A stretch of 64,000 nt of DNA. Origin: Nitrospira sp. (GTDB lineage: Bacteria > Nitrospirota > Nitrospiria > Nitrospirales > Nitrospiraceae). Made by a program: the position numbers and the translations under genes. Positions 1 to 6,445 of the stretch are shown here, piece by piece; the first letter of the stretch is position 1, and the number at the start of each line of letters is the position of its first letter. The stretch is from contig CP054184.1 of the NCBI GenBank assembly GCA_015709715.1, positions 2,217,001 through 2,281,000 on the forward strand. Reading direction: 5' to 3'. The notes under the pieces are model-generated. The model had not been told where the DNA came from. It did no database searches and worked only from the letters and a program-made list of their open reading frames with translations.

Positions 1-381
1 GAACCCCTGTCTGTCTCCGCCATCGATACACTCGACAAGTCCCTCCTGGTCACGGGTTTCGCCTACAACATTCGCGAAACGGCGAACAATAACCTCGATC
101 ACTTTTCACATATGTCGCTCCGGGCGCAGGCGATACGGCGTACCGGTTCCGCGGCACTCGACCTCTGTTATGTCGCGGCAGGACGATTCGAGGGGTACTG
201 GGAAGTGACTCTGAGCCCATGGGATATGGCCGCGGGCATCGTCATTGTGCGGGAAGCAGGAGGGAGAGTCTCCGGGTTTGCTCATGAACCCTTTTCACTG
301 TACGGCCGAGAACTCGTCGCTACCAACGGCCGTATCCACGAGCAACTCCTGGCGGCACTGCGCCGGCAAGACGCTCGTTAA
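1..381 (+). CDS. Inositol monophosphatase family protein, C-terminal part (5' end outside window)
   Basis: The reading frame is open from the first base, so the start lies upstream of the window. About 126 residues remain. Members of this family are Mg2+-dependent phosphatases acting on inositol-1-phosphate, fructose-1,6-bisphosphate or PAP. The visible motif WDMAAG (around residue 77 of the fragment) is the second metal-binding signature (WDxAAG) of the family, with the Asp as metal ligand, and it is followed by the usual EAGGRV strand and a C-terminal helix. The upstream GSAALDL stretch also fits the fold. The DPIDGT motif must lie outside the window. Substrate cannot be decided from this part. 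A small unknown gene follows in the same direction after about 100 bases. Confidence 0.9.
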   Translation, partial: EPLSVSAIDTLDKSLLVTGFAYNIRETANNNLDHFSHMSLRAQAIRRTGSAALDLCYVAAGRFEGYWEVTLSPWDMAAGIVIVREAGGRVSGFAHEPFSLYGRELVATNGRIHEQLLAALRRQDAR

Positions 382-487
382 CTGAAGCGCCCGCCCGGTC
401 ATGGGCGGTGCAACCGCGCCATATACAGCGTCACGACCGATGGAGTATCATGCCCCATCCACAGCGCTCTCCAAGGAGTACAGCGAC

Positions 488-760
488 ATGGCCAGTCAAG
501 CGCCTCCACCGAAACCCGGCGCCGCTCCGCCGCCTAAAACGCAAGATGTGTGGGACGTTGAGTTGCTCCATGTGCTCGTGTCGCGCAAGGGGCAGTCGGT
601 GAATGCCGAATGGGCGATCCATCCGCAGATCAAGGCGGATCTCAACGCCGACGAGTGGAAGGAACTCGGGGATTTGATGCGAAAGGTCACGACGATCGTC
701 GGAAATCGATTTTCTCAAGTGCTGAGCAAGGCCGAACCACCTCCCCCGGGCAACGCCTGA
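488..760 (+). CDS. Small proline-flanked protein of unknown function (90 aa)
   Basis: I do not recognise this protein. The start at 488 is chosen because AAGGAG lies 9 bases upstream (473-478); an in-frame ATG at 401 has no such site. The protein has a proline/alanine-rich N-terminus (APPPKPGAAPPP), a compact charged middle of about 60 residues with predicted strand-helix character (VWDVELLHVLVSRKG, then an acidic helix ADEWKELGDLMRK), and a proline-rich end (EPPPPGNA). No signal peptide, cysteine or membrane segment is visible. It is followed 84 bases later by an AhpD-like gene on the same strand, and both face a radical SAM maturase on the other strand. Its small size and position make it a weak candidate substrate for that enzyme, but nothing in the sequence proves it. 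Confidence 0.7.
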   Translation: MASQAPPPKPGAAPPPKTQDVWDVELLHVLVSRKGQSVNAEWAIHPQIKADLNADEWKELGDLMRKVTTIVGNRFSQVLSKAEPPPPGNA

Positions 761-844
761 CAGCCACCGCACTCAGCGTCGACAGCCGGTCTCCGCGCAA
801 GGCTTCCCTTGCACGCACCATCTACTGACCCTGCGAGGTAATCC

Positions 845-1177
845 ATGGAGCATTATTACCACTCGAAAGATCTCGGCAAATTCTCGGAGATGGGCAAGGG
901 CAACCCGGCGCTCTGGGACAAATTCATGGCGTACTACAATGCCGTGTTTGCGGAAGGTGCGCTCACCGAGCGCGAAAAGGCCTTGATCGCCCTAGGCGTC
1001 GCCCATGCCGTGCAGTGTCCTTACTGTATCGATGCCTACACCCAGACTTGCCTGGAGAAGGGATCCAATACCGAGGAGATGACCGAGGCCGTCCATGTGG
1101 CCTGCGCCATCCGAGGCGGCGCCTCACTGGTGCATGGTGTGCAAATGCGGAACGTCGCCGAGAAACTCTCGATGTAA
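845..1177 (+). CDS. Carboxymuconolactone decarboxylase / AhpD-like protein
   Basis: 110-residue all-helical protein of the AhpD/CMD family. The redox pair is visible as CPYC followed by IDAYT (about residues 58-66), matching the CxxC...H/D-type active site used by alkylhydroperoxidase-like members; the C-terminal half (EAVHVACAIRGGASLVHG) is the helix that packs on it. The start is set by GAGG 7 bases upstream of 845. The long N-terminal part (HSKDLGKFSEMGKGNPALWDKFMAYYNAVF) resembles the subfamily that travels with radical SAM enzymes of arsenosugar or seleno-type clusters. The gene converges on a radical SAM gene whose stop is only 16 bases away. Likely a thiol peroxidase or redox partner; the physiological substrate is unknown. 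Confidence 0.85.
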   Translation: MEHYYHSKDLGKFSEMGKGNPALWDKFMAYYNAVFAEGALTEREKALIALGVAHAVQCPYCIDAYTQTCLEKGSNTEEMTEAVHVACAIRGGASLVHGVQMRNVAEKLSM

Positions 1178-1193
1178 GGCGTTGCCGGCCACG

Positions 1194-3056
1194 TTACCAG
1201 TGGGGATGCTCAGGAATCGCGAGGGCGAAATATTTCCCCCGCTCCTCGTAGAGGATGCGCTTGGCGGTCAAGTGCGCCAATGACTCCACCAGGGCGCTGT
1301 CCGACAGGGCATCGCCGTCACCTTGCTCTCGAATGGCCTGCTTCAACTGCTCCAGAGACTTGGGCGCCTCATTGCAGGCGTCGATGACGAAGGCTCCGGG
1401 CCAATCGAACCGCTCGCGGGTCGGCGCTGACGGCGTCCGGCCGTCATATACCGTCACATAGTCGAAGGCCTTCGAGTAGTAGAGAAAGGGCTTGTCCGGT
1501 GACGCGGCGCGGCGCTGCCATTCCTGCACGATCTCTACCAGCTCCTGGTAGACATCAGGATCGACCGCCCACCGGTCCAATTCATATTCGAAATCGTAGG
1601 CGATTTTCATCAGATCGACCTGGCGCCCGTCATACACATAGGGGTAGGCCAGACCTGGGCCGGTGATGCGCACCCCGTGCTCCCGTGGACGTGTGTAATA
1701 GGGACTGAACCGTTCCAGCCAGAATTTCCCAGCACCCTCAGGAGGCTGCAGATGGAAGAGCGAGGGAATGATTTCGATTTGTCGACGGTAGTCCTCGTTG
1801 GTCTCCCCGGGAAACCCGAGCAGAATATTCCAGGACACGGCGACACGGTAGTAATAACACCACTTCAAGCACACCAGGTTCTGCATGGGCGTCACGCCCT
1901 TATCCATGGCGCGCAACTGCGCCAGACTCAGACTCTCTAATCCCGGCTGCATACACTTCACGCCGCCGGCGGCGAGCAGCTTGATCTGACTCTTCTGCAG
2001 GTTGCTCTTGGTCTCGATGAACACATCGAGGTCGCGTCGGTCCTGTGCGAACCGGCCAAACAAATTCTCGACGTACTTCATGTCGATGATGTTATCGACC
2101 AGCCGAAACCGCGTCGTGTCGTAGCGGCTCGAAAGGTATGCCATTTCCCGCGCGACCTGTTCCGACGACTTGGCGCGAAACTTCATGCTTTGGGCGTTGA
2201 GCCCGCAGAACGTGCAATGGTGTTTCTCGCCCCACCAGCAGCCGCGCGACCCCTCGTACAACAAGACCCGATCCAGCCCACGCGCCGTTTCGGTCCCCAG
2301 TTCGGCCAGCAAATGGTAATAATCATCGTAGTCCGGCGGGCCGGTCTGAGCAAACTCCGTGAACAGGTGCGGGTTCGGCTCGAACCGGACCTCGCCGCCC
2401 TGTCGATACGTCACGCCCTTGGGATAGGGATCGCTCGAATCGGTCAACACATGCGTGACGAGGGCGGGGAACGCCACCTCGCCCTCGCCGACCACCACGT
2501 GGTCGATGAAGGGAAACGCGCGGAAATACTCGAGCCCCATCTCGCCGTCGAAATTCGCGCCGCCGAAGACGATTCGGACATCGGGGTAGAGGTCCTTGAT
2601 GAGTTTGGCCATCGTGAGGCTGGCCACATTCTGATCGAAGGTGGAGGTAAAGCCCACAACTCGGTACTGCCCCCAATCGACCGACGTCATGGCGGCCGTC
2701 AAGAACTGCGGCGCCGTGCGCGCCGCCATCTCTTCGAAAAAGGAAATAGGTCGGCCGCTCGCCCGGGCCATTTGCTCCAACACCGGCTTGAACACGCGCG
2801 GATATTCCGCACGTTTCGGATTGTCCCGGAAGAGCAGGTAGGAAAACAGCCATTCCCCGAAGAGCGCCCGCTTCTCGCAGATCGCCTCGTACAACTCCAC
2901 GCCGATATGATGCGCGAACCGCACGTTCAGGTGGTGACAATCGACGTCGATGCCCTTCGACTTCAGCAAGGCCGAGAGGGTGCCCAGCTGAATGGAGGGG
3001 TACTTCGAGAAACTAAAGGGCATGTTGACGAGCGCCACGCGGGCTTGGTCACTCAT
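1194..3056 (-). CDS. B12-binding radical SAM enzyme, RiPP-maturation C-methyltransferase family
   Basis: 620 residues from the MSDQ start at 3056, preferred over the in-frame start at 3077 because AAGG sits just upstream. Residues 1-200 form a Rossmann-type cobalamin-binding domain (VVGFTSTFDQNVAS, VFGGANFDGEMG, VVVGEGEVAFP). The radical SAM cluster is Cys273-Cys281-Cys284 in GCWWGEKHHCTFCG, the CxxxxxxxCxxC spacing typical of the RiPP maturation C-methyltransferase group, followed by the glycine-rich SAM-binding strands (VKCMQPGLESLS, VSWNILLGFPGET). The C-terminal 120 residues look like the small winged domain found in these enzymes. Family members methylate unactivated carbons of ribosomal peptides; function here is inferred from family. 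No convincing precursor peptide or ABC exporter lies alongside. The pterin dehydratase gene is 39 bases upstream on the same strand. Confidence 0.85.
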   Translation of the reverse strand: MSDQARVALVNMPFSFSKYPSIQLGTLSALLKSKGIDVDCHHLNVRFAHHIGVELYEAICEKRALFGEWLFSYLLFRDNPKRAEYPRVFKPVLEQMARASGRPISFFEEMAARTAPQFLTAAMTSVDWGQYRVVGFTSTFDQNVASLTMAKLIKDLYPDVRIVFGGANFDGEMGLEYFRAFPFIDHVVVGEGEVAFPALVTHVLTDSSDPYPKGVTYRQGGEVRFEPNPHLFTEFAQTGPPDYDDYYHLLAELGTETARGLDRVLLYEGSRGCWWGEKHHCTFCGLNAQSMKFRAKSSEQVAREMAYLSSRYDTTRFRLVDNIIDMKYVENLFGRFAQDRRDLDVFIETKSNLQKSQIKLLAAGGVKCMQPGLESLSLAQLRAMDKGVTPMQNLVCLKWCYYYRVAVSWNILLGFPGETNEDYRRQIEIIPSLFHLQPPEGAGKFWLERFSPYYTRPREHGVRITGPGLAYPYVYDGRQVDLMKIAYDFEYELDRWAVDPDVYQELVEIVQEWQRRAASPDKPFLYYSKAFDYVTVYDGRTPSAPTRERFDWPGAFVIDACNEAPKSLEQLKQAIREQGDGDALSDSALVESLAHLTAKRILYEERGKYFALAIPEHPHW

Positions 3057-3095
3057 GATCGACCTTGGTGACAGCAACCGCCTGCAGAAACGACC

Positions 3096-3446
3096 TCATT
3101 GAGGCGTTGCGCGAAACGGTTCAAACGCCCGATCCGCCTTGGCGGCGAGATAAAAATCGCTCTCCGTGAGCCCATTGATTTTGTGCGTCCAAATTTCCAC
3201 ACCGCACTTCCCCCAGGCCACATGCAAGTCGGGATGATGCCCTTCCTGCTCCGCCACCGCGCCGACCTGGTTGGCAAAGGCAAGCGCTTGGGCAAAGTCT
3301 TTGAAGGTATAGAGCCGCTCAAGATGCCCCGCTCCATTCAACCCCCATCCTCGTCCCAATTGACTCAAGAGACCCTGCACACGGTCCGCCGGCAGGGGAG
3401 GGACGCCGCCGCGGCAAGGCACACATCGTTCATCAGCCAGACTCAT
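3096..3446 (-). CDS. 4a-hydroxytetrahydrobiopterin dehydratase (pterin-4a-carbinolamine dehydratase)
   Basis: 116 residues. It catalyses dehydration of the 4a-carbinolamine form of tetrahydropterin, usually made by aromatic amino acid hydroxylases, and related proteins support molybdopterin metabolism. The family signature is clear: EGHHPDLHVAW (the two histidines and Asp-Leu of the active site, about residues 69-79) and VEIWTHKINGLTESDF (second conserved block). The start has a strong AAGGAGG site 5 bases upstream. The N-terminal 30 residues (RCVPCRGGVPPL) match the common CxxC..G..PL lead-in of bacterial members. No aromatic hydroxylase is visible in the window, so the pterin recycled is unknown. 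Confidence 0.93.
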   Translation of the reverse strand: MSLADERCVPCRGGVPPLPADRVQGLLSQLGRGWGLNGAGHLERLYTFKDFAQALAFANQVGAVAEQEGHHPDLHVAWGKCGVEIWTHKINGLTESDFYLAAKADRAFEPFRATPQ

Positions 3447-3536
3447 AGAACCTCCTTAGCAGACACGGGACAGACTCGCCTCTGCCAGCGAGAATCGTGC
3501 CATTGTACGGGGCTGCCGCTCGGTCTCGCAACCGGG

Positions 3537-4025
3537 TTACGGTCTCGAGAATGACGCCACGTCCTGCCGGCTCGTCGCCACCGGTCCCCGCTCGAAGAAC
3601 AGGCCGCGATTGATATCCCCGACGCTGACCATCCCGACCAAACGACCGCCCTCGACGACAGGGATACGGCGAAAATTTTTCAGGCCCATGTAAGAGGCCG
3701 CTTCCAGCACCGGCGCGTGGGGGGAGACGGTCAGGGGATTCAGACTCATGACGTCCTCCACGCGCTGCCGGAGCACATCTGCGTAGCCTTCTTCCATTTC
3801 CACGAAGTCGCGGCTGTGCACATTGTCATGGATGTACTCGCCGTAATTGGGATACAGCGGGAGCAATACGTCGCGCAACGTCACCATCCCGATCAACCGG
3901 TCACCGTCCTCCACCACTGGGACCGCGCCGCAATGACGACTCAACATTTTGATCACGACCGAACGAACGGTGTCATTCCGTCTGGCCGTCACCACGCCGG
4001 TCGACATGACATCTTGGACAACCAT
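3537..4025 (-). CDS. CBS-pair domain protein
   Basis: 162 residues made of two CBS motifs and little else (about residues 5-60: VQDVMSTGVVTARRNDTV...LIGMVTLRDVL; about 90-150: VEDVMSLNPLTVSPHAPV...LVGMVSVGDIN). Such stand-alone CBS pairs bind adenosine nucleotides or SAM and act as sensors or regulators. The frame is open much further upstream, but AAAGGAGG at 4032-4039 sits just before the ATG at 4025, and the domain begins immediately, so this start is used. The gene is divergent from a glycerophosphodiesterase gene with about 150 bases between them. No effector domain is fused, so the partner is unknown. Confidence 0.9.
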   Translation of the reverse strand: MVVQDVMSTGVVTARRNDTVRSVVIKMLSRHCGAVPVVEDGDRLIGMVTLRDVLLPLYPNYGEYIHDNVHSRDFVEMEEGYADVLRQRVEDVMSLNPLTVSPHAPVLEAASYMGLKNFRRIPVVEGGRLVGMVSVGDINRGLFFERGPVATSRQDVASFSRP

Positions 4026-4177
4026 GGCAACCTCCTTTCCCGCAAGGTGGGCGAGCAGCACCGGAAAAGTCTGAACCTTTTCTTCGGACAGAACAAGAGC
4101 GCCGGTCGGCTTTGCAGATCGACCGATTTTGTGATAGGGAGAGACGTATGCCCTAGGGACCTTCCCGGCGGCGTCTC

Positions 4178-4897
4178 GTGACGTGCCGGGGGATGCAGCG
4201 AGCCATCTCACACGAGGTCGCCATCACCTCCCTCCTGCGCATCAGCCATCGGGGGGCCGCCGGCCATGCCCCCGAAAACACCCTCGCCGGCATTTGGAAG
4301 GCCCGCGCGTTCCTCGCAGACTTCGTTGAATTGGATGTCCGGGCGACCAACGACGGGCATCTCGTCCTTTTGCACGACGACACCGTCGACCGCACCACGA
4401 ACAAGACGGGCTCGATCGCCGAGTTATCGCTCGACCAGGTACAACGGCTGGATGCCGGTCACTCGCAGCGGATTCCGACCCTGGAAGAGGCCTTGGAGAT
4501 TGCCTCCGGCAGTATCGGAGTCATTCTCGAACTCAAGGTCGAGGGCATCGGCGCCGAGGCTTGCGCGATCGTCAAGCGGTCCGGCTTTTCAGGAGCGGTC
4601 ATCTACGCGTCGTTTCTGGGGCCGGAGCTGCGGCGCGTCCGCCAGGCCGATCCGAACGCCACGCTTCTGGTCCTCCTCCCTCGGCAGCTCCCGCGCGACC
4701 CGATCGCCGAGGCCCTCGCGCTGAACGCCTCACTGGTCGGCCTCCACTTTTCCACCCTCACGCCGCCGCTGCTCCAGACCTACCACAACCTCGACCGCCG
4801 CGTGTTCGTCTACACGGTCAACGATCCAGCCGACATCGCACGGATGCGCGACTTTGGCGTAGACGGGATCGTGTCGGATTTTCCGGATCGCCTGTAA
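4178..4897 (+). CDS. Glycerophosphodiester phosphodiesterase family protein
   Basis: 239 residues, the usual length for a cytoplasmic GDPD (UgpQ type) that cleaves glycerophosphodiesters to glycerol-3-phosphate and an alcohol. The active-site signature is intact: ISHRGAAGHAPENTLAG (HRG...PENT, residues 22-38), then ELDVRATNDGHLVLLHDDTVDRT in which the Glu-x-Asp and the HD pair are metal and catalytic residues, and ILELKVEG later. No signal peptide is seen, suggesting a cytosolic enzyme. The start is GTG at 4178; ATG at 4193 is equally possible since neither has a strong ribosome site. Downstream is about 1 kb without a conventional gene. Confidence 0.92.
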   Translation: MTCRGMQRAISHEVAITSLLRISHRGAAGHAPENTLAGIWKARAFLADFVELDVRATNDGHLVLLHDDTVDRTTNKTGSIAELSLDQVQRLDAGHSQRIPTLEEALEIASGSIGVILELKVEGIGAEACAIVKRSGFSGAVIYASFLGPELRRVRQADPNATLLVLLPRQLPRDPIAEALALNASLVGLHFSTLTPPLLQTYHNLDRRVFVYTVNDPADIARMRDFGVDGIVSDFPDRL

Positions 4898-4932
4898 ATA
4901 AAATGGAGCAAGAACGGCGGAGCTGAAAATGT

Positions 4933-4970
4933 CACGGGCGACCCTACACTGCGGTGGGAGGTCGCCCGTG
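4933..4970 (-). terminator. Hairpin at the 3' end of unit A
   Basis: A perfect 10-base stem (CACGGGCGAC with GTCGCCCGTG) around an 18-base loop. On the minus strand it is followed by ACATTTT, a weak U tract, so it is a plausible intrinsic terminator for unit A. The GDPD gene on the plus strand ends 36 bases before it, but no T run follows in that direction. Confidence 0.5.
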
Positions 4971-5207
4971 ATGGCGCTTAGGACGCCGATGCGTCGTTTA
5001 AATTATAGAACCGTGCGAGACCCGTTCAAGATGCGAGAGCGCTCAGTCTTCGTCGGGGGATAGATCAATCCCAGGAAGCCAGTGTACCTCGCATTCGGTC
5101 AAGATTCTTCGTGCTTGTGTGAGGTGGCTGTGATCCTGTCGATCGGACAGTGCCGTGAGGCACAGCCAGCTGAGAATCCACCGAACACGACCGACGAAAA
5201 CCTGCCG

Positions 5208-5252
5208 TCACCTCGGCGGGCCGCTGTGGTCCGGTGGCGTAAGTTCTTCCAT
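5208..5252 (-). CDS. 14-residue micro-ORF of unit A (MEELTPPDHSGPPR)
   Basis: The ATG at 5252 is preceded by GGGGAGG at 7 bases, a good ribosome site. The predicted peptide MEELTPPDHSGPPR is the same length as the peptide of unit B and shares TPP and GPPR at the same positions (8 of 14 identical), with one silent change in the PP codons. The TGA stop is overlapped by GTG (GTGA), opening a second frame of 48 codons to 5065 whose first residues VTAGF resemble VKAGF in unit B. No function is known. Either the peptide itself, or translation over this point as a regulatory event, could be what is selected. Confidence 0.5.
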   Translation of the reverse strand: MEELTPPDHSGPPR

Positions 5253-5353
5253 GATGAACCTCCCCGTTTGAGGTTGGCGAGGTGTCCCGAACAGGCGCGC
5301 ACTGCTGGTCGCCTCGTCACGGTTAACACGGCATCACGAAGTTTACAGTTCCC

Positions 5354-5382
5354 CTCTTACGCTTGTTAGAAAATCCTGTCAA
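5354..5382 (-). promoter_or_regulatory. Promoter of unit A
   Basis: TTGACA (5377-5382, read on the minus strand), 17-base spacer ending AACAAGCG, then TAAGAG as -10. Unit B has TTGACA at the same 17-base spacing with the spacer ending GAGAAGCG. The identical -35 and the shared AAGCG next to the -10 indicate a common promoter, probably housekeeping sigma with an extended element. Confidence 0.5.
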
Positions 5383-5419
5383 TACAAAAAATCAACCTTA
5401 GGTAATTTTCTCAAACAGC

Positions 5420-5447
5420 GCGGGCCCTCCCGTGAAGGAGGGCCCGC
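5420..5447 (-). terminator. Hairpin at the 3' end of unit B
   Basis: Perfect 11-base inverted repeat GCGGGCCCTCC / GGAGGGCCCGC with a 6-base loop. On the minus strand it is followed by GCTGTTTGAG, so the U tract is short. Very stable; plausible terminator or 3' protective stem separating unit B from the promoter of unit A. Confidence 0.55.
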
Positions 5448-5665
5448 GGATGGCGCTTGGGACGCCGTGGAAATCGTGGATCATGTTGCGGCCCGCATGG
5501 GACCCGTCGAGTCAGTCACAGGGGAGGGTGCCTCGTCAGGGGATCGCATCGCCGCCCTCTTTCTCCGGCCTGGAGTTCATGCAACAGCCAGCCGCACGCC
5601 TTTCACGTCCATGAGGACGCAACCCCGTGGAGAATCCGGCGATAGGCCCGACGAGAAACCCGCCT

Positions 5666-5710
5666 TCACCTCGGCGGGCCGTACGGGCCAGGTGGCGTGG
5701 TATCATTCAT
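5666..5710 (-). CDS. 14-residue micro-ORF of unit B (MNDTTPPGPYGPPR)
   Basis: The ATG at 5710 is preceded by GAGAGGAGGG, an excellent ribosome site with about 7 bases spacing. The predicted peptide MNDTTPPGPYGPPR matches the unit A peptide in length and in the TPP and GPPR motifs. The stop TGA is overlapped by GTG, opening a second frame of 30 codons to 5577 beginning VKAGF. In that second frame the changes relative to unit A at the Ala and Phe codons are silent (GCA/GCG, TTT/TTC), which hints at protein-level selection there too, though the number of positions is small. Confidence 0.5.
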   Translation of the reverse strand: MNDTTPPGPYGPPR

Positions 5711-5819
5711 CGTCCACCCTCCTCTCTGCGGTATAGATGCACGGGAGATCTAGACGGCAGCCGCGCGGTCTGTCCGGTCCCCCGCATAACGCAAGGCGGT
5801 ACATACGAGCCGCAGGACC

Positions 5820-5848
5820 TATCTACGCTTCTCGAAAAAATCTGTCAA
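5820..5848 (-). promoter_or_regulatory. Promoter of unit B
   Basis: TTGACA (5843-5848 on the minus strand), 17-base spacer containing an AT-rich run (ATTTTTT) and ending AAGCG, then TAGATA as -10. Same -35, spacing and AAGCG element as the promoter of unit A. Confidence 0.5.
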
Positions 5849-5896
5849 CAGGGCTGCCGAGCGCTCGCACAACGGGGTTGCAGGAAGCGGCGTGAG

Positions 5897-6431
5897 TCAC
5901 TCTCTTTCGCCTGACGGAGGCCGGGGCGGCGCGTCTTCGCCCGGCGATTGCATCACGGCGTCCAAGTCGATTCGCGTGAATCCGGGCAGTGGGGTAAACA
6001 GGCCGTCGTCCAACGGCTGCGCCTCGACCTTCGTCGCCTCCGATCGAGATTCCTCCCGCCCGGCGCTGTCCCGATCAATGGTTCGCAACGGAAACCCACC
6101 ATCCTTGACCAACTCGCGCAACCAGACCGGAGCCTCCGCCCTCGTGGAGGCATCGCCGGCGATGAGGGCAAAGAGAGCCGCATTGCCCAGGCCCTTCCCG
6201 ATGCAGAGTTCGCTGCTGCCCTCTTCGTCCTTCTCTTTGGCGAGGTAGATGTCGCACGGGTAGCCGGCGACCCGGTCGGTCCGCCCGGTCCTTGAGGTAG
6301 GTCTTTTGAACGGACACCTCGGTCCCTGCCACCTCCTTCATGGTAATCACACCTTCAAACGCTCCAGTCTGCGCCGAGAGGGGATCGTAGGCCCATAGAA
6401 ACAGGCCGCCCGCAAGCCACAGCTTCCACAT
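5897..6431 (-). pseudogene. Exported DUF4412-like protein, frameshifted
   Basis: The N-terminal frame (start 6431) gives a signal peptide (MWKLWLAGGLFLWAYDPLSAQT) and a DUF4412-type opening (FEGVITMKEVAGTEVSVQKTYLK). Near 6285-6295 coding continues in another minus-strand frame as VAGYPCDIYLAKEK, then LCIGKGLGNAALFAL, VWLRELVKDGGFPL and runs to the stop at 5897. The two halves join sensibly only if one base is changed in length around the run ACCGGGCGGACCGACCGGGT. Members of this group are small periplasmic proteins of unknown role with a beta-rich fold. Total length without the shift would be about 178 residues. This is either a true pseudogene or a sequencing indel. The family name is my best match, not a certainty. 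Confidence 0.6.
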
Positions 6432-6445
6432 GATGCGACCTCCTC

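Larger units (their letters stand above)
4928..5382 (-). other. Tandem micro-ORF transcription unit A (downstream copy)
   Basis: This stretch and 5415-5848 are two related minus-strand units in tandem. Each has, in order, a TTGACA -35 box with a 17-base spacer and AAGCG just before the -10, a leader of about 110 bases, a strong ribosome site, a 14-codon ORF, a conserved block over its stop codon, about 240 bases of diverged sequence, a conserved GGCGTCC(C/T)AAGCGCC stem and a GC-rich hairpin. In unit A the hairpin is 4933-4970. Between the conserved ends the two copies share little. I know no named RNA or peptide family with this layout. It may be a small protein-coding transcript, a regulatory RNA with a leader peptide, or both. 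Plus-strand ORFs here are not conserved between the copies. Confidence 0.55.
5415..5848 (-). other. Tandem micro-ORF transcription unit B (upstream copy)
   Basis: Paralogous to unit A and transcribed first. It begins at the TTGACA box 5843-5848, has a leader of about 110 bases, the ORF 5666-5710 and ends at the hairpin 5420-5447. The block over the micro-ORF stop (GGCCCGCCGAGGTGA then GGCGGGTTT) and the pre-terminator element GGCGTCCCAAGCGCC are the best conserved parts. In RNA the first block can form either CCCGCC/GGCGGG or GGCCCG/CGGGCC, two mutually exclusive stems around the stop codon. The unit lies just downstream of a frameshifted exported-protein gene on the same strand, separated by about 50 bases from its stop codon. 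Confidence 0.55.

Noticed and set aside
2190-3071. Long plus-strand open frame of 293 codons opposite the radical SAM gene
   Set aside because: Antisense shadow of a clearly coding gene; composition is Arg/His/Gln-rich without any domain and there is no ribosome site.
5432-5736. Plus-strand ORFs of 60-90 codons inside micro-ORF unit B
   Set aside because: No counterpart in unit A; conserved signals (promoter, ribosome site, hairpin) are all on the minus strand.
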